A stretch of DNA of 64,000 nt from contig OX381721.1 in the NCBI GenBank assembly GCA_947462335.1, forward strand, positions 33,036,303-33,100,302, given 5' to 3'. The notes beneath the pieces were generated by a model, which saw nothing but the letters and a program-made list of their open reading frames with translations, had not been told where the DNA came from and did not search any database. Position numbers and translations under genes: made by a program. Within the stretch, counting starts at the first letter, position 1. Each line of letters starts with the position of its first letter. The stretch is from Harmothoe impar. Taxonomy: Eukaryota > Annelida > Polychaeta > Phyllodocida > Polynoidae. Positions 11,519 through 24,700 of this stretch are shown in pieces.

Positions 11519-11702
11519 GCTGTCATGATGCACCAATGCAGCTGTGATGAGTAACTTGCCGACGCTGCATTGGTGTATTGCACCCGTGCTTCAGGAGTGT
11601 CTCAACTCTTCAGGGTCTGTGTGATGCTTGAGTGCAGCCCTGGCGATTCACTTTCAGGACATGAAACATTATGCTTTAATGCATCATGCTGTCCTCGAAG
11701 GG
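11519..11702 (-). repeat. Partial TTAA-family MITE, reverse orientation
   Basis: TGTCATGATGCACCAATGCAG, a central inverted GCTGCATTGGTG, GTGTCTCAACTC and the terminal GCATCATGCTGTCCTCGAAGGG (11681-11702) reproduce the family in reverse; TTGA follows. Its other end is not preserved. Confidence 0.55.
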
Positions 11703-11824
11703 TTGAATACCAGCCCAATCAATCTGGTTTGATGAACTTCCACCGACGCTTACACCTCAAGGGTACCGTAATTAGTTAAGCTGGATTTAAAGATACTGGA
11801 GACCAGCGACGCCAGAGCCCCCTG

Positions 11825-12500
11825 GCTCTTAATCTCAAACTAATTGCAGTCATCAACATTCAGTGTAGGCCACTAGAGGGAGCCACTATTGGGTCCTAAA
11901 CATAGATGGCAATTGCTCATGAAGATGGCTTATGAAGCTCTAGCTTTTATAGTATTATACTTTTTCATTTAGTTTACAGTGATGTTATATGTAGCTTGGC
12001 TAGTGAGGTTTCGGCTATTGCCGTCACTGGTTAGGCCAGGGAAAAAAAGTGTGTTTCAGGTTACATGGTCTAAAAAGATGTAAGTAGTATAGGTCAGATT
12101 TTAAAAAGAAATCTTTGGCCTGAAAAGCAACCAAAAATTGACATGGAAAACTGAAATGCTGACTCGCTGACAACAGCGTCGACTCATGGTGGACTCATGA
12201 TGGACTATCAAATTGACTCCGAAATAGCCCCAAAATAATATATAAATTAATAAAACAAATAATATTAATATTTGTTTGTTTCAATGGCTCTTAATCCCAA
12301 ATTAATTGCAGTCGTAAACAGGGTTGTAAACAGGATAGATTGCAATGGCTCATGAGAAATGTTCATGAAGTACTACCTTATTTGGCGGTTAGAAAGGTTT
12401 TTAATTCTTCTTTTGGTTTCACAGTGATGTCGTTTATAGTGTGATGTCGTTTATAGTATGGCAAAAAGAGGTCTGGGCTATTGCTAGCGCTGCTGACATT
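11825..12500. repeat. Local direct duplication with a MITE between the copies
   Basis: Segment 11830-12027 and segment 12286-12500 share TGGCTCTTAATC, AATTGCAGTC, CAATGGCTCATGA or its near match, CACAGTGATGT and GGCTATTGC in the same order. Between them (about 12032-12270) lies a sequence starting AGGCC that carries the same end as the 8.3-kb MITE in opposite orientation. Likely history: a short tandem duplication plus an insertion. Confidence 0.55.
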
Positions 12501-12710
12501 CTGTAGGAATATGTAGCTCTAATCGCACAAAGAATCAGCATAATGTTGTGCTATATAGAGCTATATATAAAACAATCTAGAATGAGCAATGTATGACCGT
12601 CGGATAAACCTCTTGTAGGTACTTAATATGATAGAAATATGACCAAAAGGGTGTAAGTCAATTAAGTATTTCTGTCTCTCTATAAATATGCCTCTACCCC
12701 TTCCCTCACT

Positions 12711-12955
12711 AGGCCAAAAAAAAGACGTTTGTTTCAGGTCAACCGACCGACCCTATCAAAACAGGGCCAACCCTACGTTTTTTTTATGCAATTTTGAAGA
12801 CATGTTCATGTTTTTATCCATTTTTGGTAAAATTTTTGGGTCTTCGGAGAGGTCGGCTAGTAATTTCATGTTCAAAAATAATTTAAAAAAATATCCGACC
12901 TACCGACCCCACATTTTCTTCCCATTTTACTTGAAACAAAACTTTTTTTTGGCCT
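12711..12955. mobile_element. MITE of the GGCC/oligo-A family, best copy
   Basis: Inverted ends: AGGCCAAAAAAAAGACG with GTTTGTTTCA on the left, and the reverse complement AGGCCAAAAAAAAAGTTTTG with TTTCAAGT on the right. GACCGACCC on the left and its mirror GGGGTCGG on the right extend the pairing. There is no coding capacity. No convincing target duplication is seen. Confidence 0.65.
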
Positions 12956-13074
12956 TAGCACGCAGACCTTCATGGTGGGGTGTCCACTCGGAGCCGTGCA
13001 TCATGGTTCATGGTACCTGAGGGGTTCACACCTATTACCCTGTTATACCACCCTGGAGGCCTCAGCTGCCATAT

Positions 13075-13564
13075 CAGGTGGAAGACTACTCAGATTTACA
13101 ACACAGACTGGACAAAGCACCCAGGCTGGTTTTGCAGCTCGCTCAGCCTGGTATATAGGGCCGTTCTGTTACAGCACTGTGTTCTTACTTTAGCATTTAT
13201 ATGATCATATTTGCGATTTTTATATGATATTTGCGAAATTTATAAACCTATCTAGTATATAAATGAGTATATCAGCTGCCAACTTTGGGATGCATTATGT
13301 GCATGGTCCATTGCATTTCTGAATTATAATGAGTTTAAATCAGTATTTTATTTAATGTGACACACATGCAGCAGAGTCTCTGCTTGGAGAAGGTGTGAAA
13401 GCCTGAGCTGCAGCCTGCTATACCAGGTTGCCTGCCTGGTACACCAGCCTGCTGTGCTAGGAGAGTGTATAGGGGCGACCTGAATACACAGGCTGGGCGG
13501 CCTGAAAGTACAGGCTGCCTGTTAATGCAGGCCGACCTGTACTGCTGTACTAGTCCTCCACCTG
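13075..13564. mobile_element. Non-autonomous TIR element, CAGGTGG family, copy 1
   Basis: The ends are CAGGTGGAAGACTACT and, inverted, CAGGTGGAGGACTAGT. The 5-bp flanks CATAT/CATAT form a target-site duplication. A homologous element lies at 60600-61109. The right half is a run of CAGCCTG and CAGGCTG modules in both orientations, able to fold into many alternative hairpins. There is no coding region; the short ORFs inside are by-products of this. Confidence 0.75.
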
Positions 13565-14469
13565 CATATAGGGTTAACCAGGGCCCATCACTGTCCGCTA
13601 TCTGCCATGTGAGACATGGTAGGCAGAATCTGAGAGGGTGCAAACTAACTATATTTATCTGGTTTTTTTTTTCTCACCATATCATCAAAACATCAAAAAT
13701 CACCATAAAAGTATTTCCATCTTTTCTTCCACGAAGATCTAGCCCTGCAATCTGAAACTAACATCTATTCTATTAAACACAAGCCATGGCCTTCAGCCGC
13801 TCCTGTTTATTTCTTCACAATACCGGTATTTTTTTTCTCTTTTTATACAAGGTGTTATTTAACTATTACATATGGAGATTCGACTGTATGTATTCGCAGG
13901 TCATTGACCCTTATACTTTCAATATAAACCAAAGAATTTTTAATTCATAAATTTCGATTCAAGAAAAGGTTGACAAGTTCACAAGAGTGCTCTAAGCTAG
14001 TGCTCCAAGACAAGTTGGTCTCGGTGATGCCAAGTGAGTTACTAGAGTGGTAAATAATATTGCGTCTTATTTCTCTAACCTGTATCCTACCATCAGTACT
14101 CTTTCTACCCATCTCTTCTCTTCTTACCAAGAGGAAATTATTTCCCAAAACTCAGTCTTGTGCTTAATATCCTCCTGTCTTCATGGCCAGGAAATGAGGC
14201 TACTTTAGGAAGCCACAGTCTTATCACTCACCCGCTATGTGTCTATAGATAGCCGCAGTCTTATCGCCCTCAGTTTGTCCCCTTTGCAAATAATATTTCG
14301 AGCCATTCTCGTGTCACGACTCATGATCCCTTTCAAAAAGGTGCACATGCCAGGGGGGTTTGGACAGCTCTAATACAGAATTTCTTTTTTCATATACCAG
14401 GGAGTTTTTCGCTATCTAGATCAACTTGGGAAATACAAAGACAAAAGTATGGGGAATAACCCCTAAATT
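13565..14469. other. Gene-free interval
   Basis: Pyrimidine-rich stretches but no recognised gene or bounded repeat. Confidence 0.45.
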
Positions 14470-14655
14470 TGACACGGCGACATGGCATTTTCTTAAAATC
14501 AACATGTGACATGAGACCTAGTGACATGCGACATAGGGCTTAAAAAATTAGTGACAGGAGACATGGACATTTCTTAAAATCGATATGGGACATGAGCATT
14601 ATTAAGCGACATAGACATACAACATGGTCATTTCTTATAATCGACATCAGACATG
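14470..14655 (+). repeat. Degenerate tandem repeat, about 60-bp unit
   Basis: Three loosely conserved units of the type GACATGG-CATTTTCTTAAAATC-GACATG. A run of about 17 C follows immediately. Confidence 0.55.
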
Positions 14656-14679
14656 AGGACCCCCCCCCCCCCCCCATCT

Positions 14680-15249
14680 ACACTTCAAAGGTTCATGAGT
14701 AAGGCGTAGCCGTAGGTCAAGTGAAATGCGGCCCTCAAGCCTGCAAGAGCAATAACCAACCCTACATACAAGTGATCCTTTGTATTTATTTTTCTAGCTT
14801 TTTCAACTCAAAATATGATAAAGGGGGGCCAAAACAAGATAAAAATGGAAAAATAATGGCATATTTGGTATCAAATTAAAGCTAATACTGGTAGTAATGC
14901 AGTAGGATAGAAATGACCAAAATTCCCCCCACTTTTAAAAATGAATAGATTCTTAACTACCAAAATGTCAAAACACCCTCCCCCCCATTGTTAAAGAATA
15001 ACCACTCCCGACCAGTTTGAGTCCACTAAGGTTAGGGGTCCACTCCCTACCATAAGGGGTCACCCAGTGCCGTCTGTGGTTTATTTACATGTCCACTCAG
15101 GCCTTCATTAGGTGAGGGGCTCAGGTGGCCAGCAGGATGGTAGTAATTAATTAGAGGACCACGTAAGGCCTGTCCTGTGTGATGTAAGCCGTATGGTCCG
15201 CTATGTGCTGAAGACCAGACTGTAGTATAGGCTGTGTCTCATGACTTCT
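14680..15249. other. Gene-free interval
   Basis: No recognised gene, RNA or bounded repeat. Confidence 0.45.
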
Positions 15250-15508
15250 GGCCAATGTGAACGTCTTTGACCGGGTAACAGCTTTGACCGGGTTGATGGA
15301 AAACTGTTTATTTAGGGGAGATGCAGGTATAAATGGGCAACTGATTACTAATTTGAAGTGTTATAACATCCATTAACCCTTTCAGCCCATTTATATCTTC
15401 ATCAGCCATAAATAAACCATTTTTTATGACACTCGGTCAAAGCTGGCACCTGGTCAAAGCTGGCACCCGGTCGAAGCTGGCACCTGGTCAAAGACGTTTG
15501 CATTGGCC
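15250..15508. mobile_element. MITE with GGCCAATG ends and subterminal tandem repeats
   Basis: The left end GGCCAATGTGAACGTCTTTG mirrors the right end GGCCAATGCAAACGTCTTTG (reverse complement). Inside the ends are two (left) and four (right) copies of an AGCTTTGACC(A/G)GGT box, spaced 18 bp on the right. The inner GGTTTATTTA also mirrors. Subterminal repeats of this kind are typical transposase binding sites. I could not confirm a target duplication. Confidence 0.7.
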
Positions 15509-18500
15509 AGCCTATGCTGCCCTGTATCCTCTCCTATAGCGAGTGAACTTGTTCACGTGACCCGATGTTTACACTGACACTAGCAATCTCTTCAGACCAT
15601 TTCTTTCCAATCTCGCAATGTAGCCTGTTCCTGGTAACCTTTGGTATGTGGGTGCCTGTTCATTACCTAAATCTCACGAGATTTTGCAAGCTCACGGAGC
15701 CACCTGAATTATCGCTCTAGACCAATACTGCATGAAAGGGTGAAAAGTCATTGAAAATATTTTCAAATATCTAAGAATTACTAACATAAAACCTCAGAAT
15801 CCTGCATCATAATATTAGCCATTTAAAGGATAATTCTCTGGTGAAAGGAAATATTTGCATTATCAGCTGATTATAGCTATTAGATAACATATCATGAGGA
15901 TTCTTCCACAACCAAGGAGAAGACAACTTTATTATGAAACCGTTGTTGATGCAGGGGTCAAACTTTGTGAGCTGCCCCTGCAAACATATATAGTAAAGGA
16001 GTGGTACATGTACAGGGAATTGGTAACGGAGTATTGGCTTGTATCCAAGCATATGTCTGAGACAGTATTCAATTATCTAAACTTTGCATATTGCATTGCT
16101 CGTTGTACCCTATTTTCTTTACCCAAAATATCAATGGGGGCTAGAATCAAAGCTTAAAGCCCCAGCGCCCCTGTATATAGGGCAAAGTACCTTTCCCCGC
16201 TCAACTCTGACTGCTGCTGTAGGGTTACCGAGATCTGCGCCTTTAACCTTGTGAGGTACAAAGGAGATGAAGACGTAGGGTCAAATACAGTTCAGTGTGG
16301 GTCATAATGGATGCCATTTGTATCACAGAGCAGTGCACCAGTTGAACCCTGGGACCTCAGGTTGATCATCAGAGGAGTGCAGCAGGGTCGGGCAGTAAGC
16401 TGGTCTGGTCATACAGGTTGAGCCACAGGCTTCAACTCGGCAGCATGCATTAATGGTTGGTTTACATGTTTGTACTGTACTATAGTACGCAGGGAGCATA
16501 TTATAAAATGTTTTTCCTCAGGCTCCACAGTCTAAATTTTTCTACATTATTATGAATAGGCATATTTACAGGCTAAACAAACACCTTCACTGCCTGAATG
16601 TTTACATTTGAGCAAATAAGAGATGCCTAGAAGTCACACTTTAATTCTTTGAATTAATCTTTAATTACTTGCCACTTAAAGCCACCTAAATGCCACTATG
16701 GCCTTTCCCTGACATTTACAAGGCATTTAATGCACTTTAATCTGCCTAAAGGGTAATTTTAAGCTTCTATAAGTTGCTTAAATGCAATCATGAATGCAGT
16801 GCTTCACCAGGCCACCAAGCCTAAAACCCTGGTGGGGCCTGTGTGATGCGCTAAGCCGTCTGAAGGCTACACTTAATGAGCGTTCACTAAGTCGGCCATC
16901 TTATATCACGCACGGACGGCTTTCACCTTCCACAGCAGGCTTACAGATGACCGCCATTTTCACTGATAATTGGACGCTAGTTTGACCCACCATAACCGCT
17001 TCTCAATCAACTGTTCACAAAATACCCCCAGATGTCAATGGAAGCAAAGGGCATTTCTGAACAACTCACAGGTTTATACTTCAAAAATGTCCTGACAGAA
17101 AGAGCCTTAGGTGTGGTTTGAAACTAGTAGAATTTTGTTCACCATATCAAAGTTTGAATAGTCACTTTTATTTTGGTTTAAACATTGAAGATTATCGATA
17201 TTTTAGGAGGCGGATTTTAGGGAATTTTAACAGCCTCTTTTCTATTCAGAAATGACACTCTGACAGCCAGTAATACTGTATATTGTCTCTCACCGGAGGT
17301 CCCTATTCCCAACTACACCGCACATCATTTCCAGTATCTGTCTTAGCTAATTACATCTATTAACTGGAATATTATATAATTCAATTCATTGTATTTACTA
17401 CAGTGATGCATTGCTTAACTAGACGACAATAGATGAGATCACCGTTACAGCATTAATACTACTCATTCAGATTAACAGCCACGCTGGGCCTCAGCGGCCA
17501 TTTTCTTTACGAGTCGTCAGAATGAATTAGGCGGCGTTAATTACATTAAGAAGTGACAGATTCAGGCAGCACATGTTGGTCTGCAGCAAGCTAATGCTGC
17601 TGCACTAAGGCAAGGTTCAGTCCAGCTCTCAGACCTACATGTCTACCACTGTAGTCATTCTTGCTGCAGAGCGGTAATGGACGCGCTGTATCTTGGTGAG
17701 ACTGCCGGCTCTACTACTGAAATGTTTGTCTAAGTTTAATGAGCCTTGACCTTGAATAAGATGAACGTCCATCTGTTGAACTGATGGCAGAAGAATACTT
17801 CCTTTAGACTGGTGGCGAACTGATCACTCCTGATGTGGAAGGGTCCGGCCATAGGATCACTGGCCGAGACCGTCACTGCCCCAGGCTACGGCCCAACTCT
17901 GACACTGAAGGGCTCAGGGTTCTTCCATAGCTTTCCTACATATTTCTTTTAAAACTACCTCTTGTCAGGTGAGAAGAACTTTCAAAGTACTTGTTCATAT
18001 CCCAAAATCTGGCTATCCTAGTACTCTAATACAGAATTCCCTTCATTGGCATGATGCATCAATGCTTTTCTAGCGAGTATTTGGCTACTGCTGCACTGCA
18101 GTCATGCACAATTCAGGGCCCATGGGGCTAATGAAATCCTATGTTGAAGGCACTTCGTATTCTGATCCATCCGTCTATCATGGGGACAAATCTCAAAGGG
18201 CTAAGATTTAAAAACTTTATCCAACAATTGGAGCTCTAAAATTAATTTTCTTAAAAAAAGAGTATGAAGGTTAAGAAAGACCACATTTTACTTTATTCAC
18301 TCTCGTTACCTCGGATTTCAATTAAAAGTGACATAGTTGTCACATTTTAGATCATGGTGTGATTTTTGGCATGCATTATTTGTATGCACTCGTTAGAAAT
18401 AAACTGACTAGGCCTATAGTATCCGCATCATAACTGTCCATAGTTCATATTCGATTATCCCCTCTCCTTTCAAAAGAATATTGTTGCAGTGTACAAAACA

Positions 18501-19150
18501 AATTAAAGTAGGATTAACAAAATAATATTTTCAAATGTACTAACTTTGATATGACTCTGCCAAATGCTACATAATCTTAGTTAGACAGTGCTTCCTTTAG
18601 GAACTTCATCGATTCTCTTCTCAATCTGATTAATAGCTCTGTCCTTAATCTAGTATTAACCACCCATTTAGGACATGAGACAATCACTTTAATCTCGTGA
18701 AATTACCACCAAAAACTCAAAAACTGAAATTCTGCGGAATGGTCTGATGCCGAGCTAATGAATGGGTATCTAATTATGATTGATACATTTAAGAACCAGA
18801 GGGTTATTAGATGGGAGCCTCCCAAAATGAGCTCGTAAAGTGTCCAAAAGGCTGTTATCTCTCTCCGGTTCTCTGCCGTGAATCGCGACTCACAGTGCTG
18901 CAATCTGCGGGGTGTTGTAGCGTGAATTCCCGATAAGGCTGCTGTGTGTGTACCTTACACCTTAGTGCCACCTCAAGCACCTTTTTATACAGCCTAAATG
19001 AGCTACTCACGAGCTACTCACCGCACCATAAAGTGAGCAGTCCTGTGGTACTATACTCACCAAGCAGGGTCTGCTGTTGGAATGTAGGGTCTAGATGCCA
19101 CCGTTGTTGTGAGATTTGGGCAGGTAGCAGGAATGCAGCCTTGATAAGTC
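15509..19150. other. Gene-free interval
   Basis: About 3.6 kb without a supported gene. The only structure noted is 16670-16745, which resembles 7017-7100 (TTGCCACTTAAAGC and a GACATTTACA box). The ORFs here are short and without recognisable domains. Confidence 0.45.
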
Positions 19151-19380
19151 TACCGTAAAACCCTGTGTATAAGCCACAGCTTGTACGCGAATCAGACTCA
19201 GCTTTCTTTTGATACCAAACATGCCTATATATATAGGGTGTGGCTTATACAAGAGTTTTTACAAGTATACAACAGTACCAAAAAAGAAATTCTCAGAACC
19301 CTTCTGAGGCTTATATAATTGATCAAAGCTAGGGGAGTGGCTTATATGTGAGTAAGGCTTATACATAAGGTTTTACGGTA
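19151..19380. mobile_element. MITE with TA-CCGTAAAACC inverted ends
   Basis: 25-bp terminal inverted repeats, 23 of 25 identical: TACCGTAAAACC then TATAAGCC at the left, and the same inverted at the right. The outer TA may be the target duplication, as for Tc1/mariner-type elements. 230 bp, non-coding; internal pieces (GGCTTATA) repeat the end motif. Confidence 0.75.
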
Positions 19381-20236
19381 CTGGCCAGGCCTGCATATAT
19401 GGGTGTATCCACCCCATCTGGTCAGCCTGTTGCTTGAATGCAGACCAGTACACTCACCAAAGCTGCATTGGTGCATTACGCCAACAAAGGACATAACACA
19501 GTGAAGCATCATGTCGCTAACAACTAATACAGACGGGGGTTATATGAGCTACTCATGCTAAAGGGTGGGCAGTCATGCAGTTTATTTATTTATCCTACAG
19601 GGGATGTTGATAGCACGTGAGGTTGCACCATCGGCGGCTTTGCATCTCACATGCTGATCATAGCATCTAGTCCATTCTCTTTCATTGTGAGAGTCTACCT
19701 CCCCAGTTTGTTGTACAGCTGGCACTAGACTAACTGGCTACTTGGTACATAGCCAGTATTGTATAATGATGCCACGTAATGGGCGTACCAGCTCGAGGTG
19801 CATCTGCCTTGATAAGCCTTTTTACACGAGCAGAAGACAATTTCCCAGCCCCTTACCTTTTAGTTGTTGTTTACATCGCACATTAAGTTGTTTATATTGT
19901 TAATTTGCATTGTTCACATGATGGTCTGCTTTGTTCACATCGCCGCCATTGCCAGATCACGTGACCTTCATGCTGGCATCTGATTGGTCTAGAGCCCCAA
20001 AAAGCGTACCACACGTAGGGGTGGTACGGGAAAACATACCACACCCTCAAGTGGTACGATTTTCTTACACAATATCGTATTTATAACCTTAGGTCGTGTA
20101 ACAAAGGATGGTACCGCCAGGACCCTTACTTAGTTAAGGGAGTACTGCGGGGAGTGTACCACGTGGTGTAGTATCTGCTGCCTGCAGCCTGACCGCCTCC
20201 TGCCTTATTTACACCAAAGGTCATATACCAGCCTGG
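19381..20236. other. Gene-free interval
   Basis: No gene recognised. A short inverted motif GTACCAC/GTGGTAC recurs around 20008-20056. Confidence 0.45.
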
Positions 20237-20240
20237 TTAA

Positions 20241-20481
20241 CCCGCTAAGGACGGCATGATACCTTAATGCATCACACCTTGGTCGTCATGATGCATGAAT
20301 GCAGCCCTGGTAAGTAACTCATAGTGCTGCATTCAAGCATCATGCTGACCCTATGGGATTGAGGCACTCCTGAAGGGTTGGCATGATGCACTAATGCAGT
20401 ACAGGCAAGTTACTCGCCGGGACTGCATTAGCGCATCATGATGACAAATGTCGTCTTTTAGCGACATGTGTCCTTAAAGGG
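20241..20481 (+). mobile_element. TTAA-flanked palindromic MITE, copy 1 (piggyBac-like ends)
   Basis: The ends are CCCGCTAAGGAC and, inverted, CCCTTTAAGGAC, flanked by TTAA and TTAC. Inside are paired palindromes built from GCATGATGCA, TTAATGCA and GCAGCCCTGG. CCC...GGG ends with a TTAA target are the known hallmark of piggyBac-type transposons; the assignment here is by those ends only. Related copies are at 46698-46940 and 61478-61720. Confidence 0.7.
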
Positions 20482-20610
20482 TTACGGTACTGTGTATTGT
20501 GTGCTGGTACCAGGACAGAGAGCTGCTGATAGGCAGGGTATGTTAACCATGGTCAAACTACCGCTTTCACTACAGCGAACTCACTACTCACTGTAATTAC
20601 AAGCGTGTAA

Positions 20611-20745
20611 GTGTGTGAGGGACAGAGAGACACAGGGAGAGACAGAGACAGACAGAGACAGAGACACAGAAGGAGAGAGAGACAGAGAGAGACAGAGAGA
20701 CAGAGACAGAGACAGAGAGACAGAGAGAGACAGAGAGAGAGGTGG
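20611..20745 (+). repeat. Purine-strand simple repeat (GACAGA/GAGA)
   Basis: About 135 bp of almost pure purine/C on the plus strand, made of GACAGA and GAGA units. It produces repetitive ORFs on both strands that are not genes. Confidence 0.9.
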
Positions 20746-20931
20746 ATTGAAGCTATAGGAGCATATATCTTCACTGTACTGCATAATTCGGCTAATAGCT
20801 AATGTAGGCTATTTCCAGCTGCATGCTAAATAAAGTACATGTAGACAAAGGAATGACATAATATTTCCTGTAGCAATAACTTATTACATCGATGGGAACA
20901 GTGCCACTCTCACTCATGTTGCACACAAAAG

Positions 20932-21084
20932 CTAGTCCAGTAAACAAAAAAAAACACGTTACACAACATTTTATAACGTTATATAACGTTTTTCCAAGGA
21001 TCCTTACTGTGGCATAACGTTATATAAAGTCGTAATACGTTTTTTGACGTAAAATAAGTGTTGTTTTTTTGTTAGCTGGTCTAG
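20932..21084. mobile_element. Small MITE with CTAG-flanked inverted ends
   Basis: The left end CTAGTCCAGTAAACAAAAAA mirrors the right end CTAGACCAGCTAACAAAAAA (reverse complement). Interior AACGTTATATAACGTT-type palindromes are present. CTAG at both outer edges may be the target duplication. 153 bp, non-coding. Confidence 0.65.
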
Positions 21085-21358
21085 ACCTCCCTGGGTAATG
21101 CTTCGTGCATCTATAGATGAAGGGATGCCTGGCCTACATCGTTGACCATTGGGTGTTATGGGATTAAAACTGTGCATTCACCTTGGTGCTAAAGCTCTGT
21201 GAATACACCAAGAGTCTCAACATATATGTAGTATACAACACAGTTTTCCTTTGTCTAACAAAGGGGGCAATGTGGCTACCACTAAAACCATACAACCTCT
21301 TATTCAAGATCCGATTTTAAAAACAAACTAAGATTGAAAGACTCCACAAGACTCCACA

Positions 21359-21644
<286 letters not shown>

Positions 21645-21652
21645 TAGCTATA

Positions 21653-21658
21653 AATATA

Positions 21659-21740
<82 letters not shown>
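21653..21740. repeat. (TA)n microsatellite
   Basis: About 85 bp of TA repeat with a few TACATA interruptions, directly after the palindrome. Confidence 0.9.
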
Positions 21741-21744
<4 letters not shown>

Positions 21745-21779
21745 CATGTGTGCTTGGTGCTCAGTCTGTTCTGTTTTAA

Positions 21780-24700
21780 CCCCAGTTAGACAGAGTTATA
21801 CACTGTCCACACACCAGACAAGAACTATCCTGAAGACAGGGAGCTTTTCATGAAAACGCCAAGACAAGTTTACCTTCCCCGCTCATTTTCTCCCCCATTC
21901 ACTGCTTGGCACAGCAGGTCTGCCTTGTTTGGCTTCATGTCTGGACAATAGTCACTGAGGGGCAGGGTCTAGATATGGGCTTTCTTTAGGTTAGACTCAG
22001 AATGAAAGCCTAGGTGCATTTGTGGTTGTTGTAATGCAGAGACAGAAAGCCAGAGCTCTAAGCCGGCTATTATATTCACACAGTAGATCATCCATTTGGT
22101 CATCAAGTCTGTGGATAAATGATCTTGCCTTCCCAATTAGACTGACGTCTTTTGTGACACTCAGAACCAAAATTAAATCCTTTCTTCCAGAAACAAGTGG
22201 AATTAAATCCTTGATTGAAGGAGAGAGTAAAACTTTTGCTTTTACAAATACTACCCATTGTTTAACCGGTTCTAAAGATGAGGATTGTTCTCGGTGGTCC
22301 TGTCAGGTTTCACAGCGGCTTGATTGTATTCAAACATGTAAAAAGGTCACTCAGTGATGATCGGTTAACAAGTTTCTTTGTGTATTTATCAAGTTGTTTA
22401 GTTTAATACTCATCCTGTGAACAAATGGGGAAATCTCATATTGACACAAGAAGACGATTGCAATAATTATGATTGCCATTCAATGGCAAACTTCATTCTC
22501 TGTTTAAAAAGAAAAGACAATGTGTATTCAGGGAATTTGATGCTGGTTCTGATAAAAATGTAAAATTGGATTGGATTGCTCTCACAGCAGGGAATCTGGG
22601 TCAGGGAGAAATTGGAAGGGTGAAATAACATTTATAGGGTTTACTCAGGTTGTACTGCACACTGGCAGCATAGTGTGGTAAAGTAATGCTTCATACTTTC
22701 ACATTGATCACAGTCCCTTGTGTAAAACACACATGCATAGAGAGACGAGCCACCATTGTCACCCTTTGTTTGAACCTGAGAATTCTCAATTTTTTAGGGA
22801 AAGTCCAGCTTTGCCTCACTCTTGAAGCATTGCTGGTTTGGAGCCCTCACATTCTGTAGATGTGGGTTCACAGCACCTAATAGCTAAAATAAAACCTGTA
22901 CTCATTTCAGTTCTTGTTGCAGAATTTGCATCTAATTGACCATCCGATGCTAAATGATATGAGGGGAAAGTCATTTTCCTATTTGATTGCCTGGTTGTTC
23001 AAACCAGAAACAATGCATTATTACCCTCTACATGCTTTGGAAATACATTAGCTTTTGTATTTGTCTGCTTCTAATCAGCATAGAGAGAAGAGGTCTCAAA
23101 CTTTGTGAGATGTGGTCAGGGAATCCAATCAGGTCATTTAGATTCTTAAAATTTAATCTTTTTATGAAGGAAACAAGTAAAACTCTGACAGTCCAGATTA
23201 ATATTAAAATATAAGTTTGTTGCATTGACTTTTCTTCAGGCAGCAGGAGGCTAAAATACTATTTCCACTCCTTTTCAACAGAAAAGCCTCCAGGTTAGGG
23301 CAGAACTACGAGAATTAATACCATGATTAATATCAGTGTAGAGGCCTGTCGGTCTGAGTTTACTAGAATATATATAAAGCCGGGTCCTGCTGGACGTTGG
23401 TTCCGAATCCTGTCCCGATCCTTCAGGTTGACGACAGGTGGAGACTACTGTCCTGGCTCGGGAGTACGGACAGCGGGCGCTATAGGTGGCTGGTACCATG
23501 CATGTGTGTGTTGTCTGGCTGCCTCTATAAGCCAACTTCCAGAGGGATTTGCCAGCTAGCTTTATGCAGCTCACTAGGTTGATAGCAGCATCCAGGAAAA
23601 GCCAACCTGTTACACCATACCTGAACTGTCTTGACTCTTTCTTTCAATAACATTTAACATACAAATTTAGGGTTCGTTACATCAGCAACATGTATAAGTA
23701 CTGTTAGAGATAGATGTATACTCTTATCAATATGCCGTGCTCCCACCCATAGGACCAGGCGGGATCTGCCTAACCAGCATGCCCATTTACTCTCTGCTAC
23801 AAACCAGGTGGCAAGCTAAGTGAGTTATACACAAACTCAATCAGCGATGTATATGAAACTCATTTGCACCATAAACTAATTACCGCCTATGCTGGACAGG
23901 GAAAACAACATATTTCAGCATATGTTGCTGGCTGAAGTGTTCTGCTGATGGACAATTAGGGTAGACTGACCTAAAGGTAACCACGTACCATAAGATGTCC
24001 ACCTTAATTATGTAGTTATTTATGTATGGTATTGCCTTTATTTGTCCTTTGCTGGAAAGACAGGAATTATCATGAAAGTGGAATTAAATCCTTGATTGAA
24101 GGGCAGAGTAAAACTTTTGCTTTCACAAATACTGCCCATTGTTTAACTGGTTCTAAAGATGAGGACCGTTCTTGGTAGGCCTGTCAGGTTTCACAACGGC
24201 TTGATTGTATTCAAACATGTAAAAAAGTCCCTCAGCAATGATAGGTTAACAAGTTTCTTTGTGTTTTTATCAAGTTGTTTAGTTTAATACTCATCCTGTG
24301 AACAAATGGGGGAATCTTATATTGACACAAGGAGTTGATTGCAATAATTATGATTGCCATTCGATGGCAAACTTCATTCTCTGTTTAAAAAGAAAAGACA
24401 AAGTGTATTTTGAGAATTTGATGCTGGTTCTGATAAAAATGTGAAATTGGATTGCTCAACTCTCACAGCAGGGAATCTGGGTCAGGGAGAAATTTGAAGG
24501 CTGAAATTACTTGTTTAGGGTTCAATCAGGTTGTGCTTCACACTTCCACATTGATCACAGTCCCTTGTGTAAAAATGCACATGCCCAGAAAGAGAGGCCA
24601 CCATTGTCACCCTCTCTTTGAACCTTGGAATTCCAGACTTTTCAGGGAAAGTCCAGCTTTGTCTCACTCTTGAAGCACTGCTGGTTAGGAGCCCTCATAT

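Noticed and set aside
20553..20802. Ser/Leu-rich and Arg/Gln-rich ORFs
   Set aside because: Products of the purine simple repeat, open in several frames at once.
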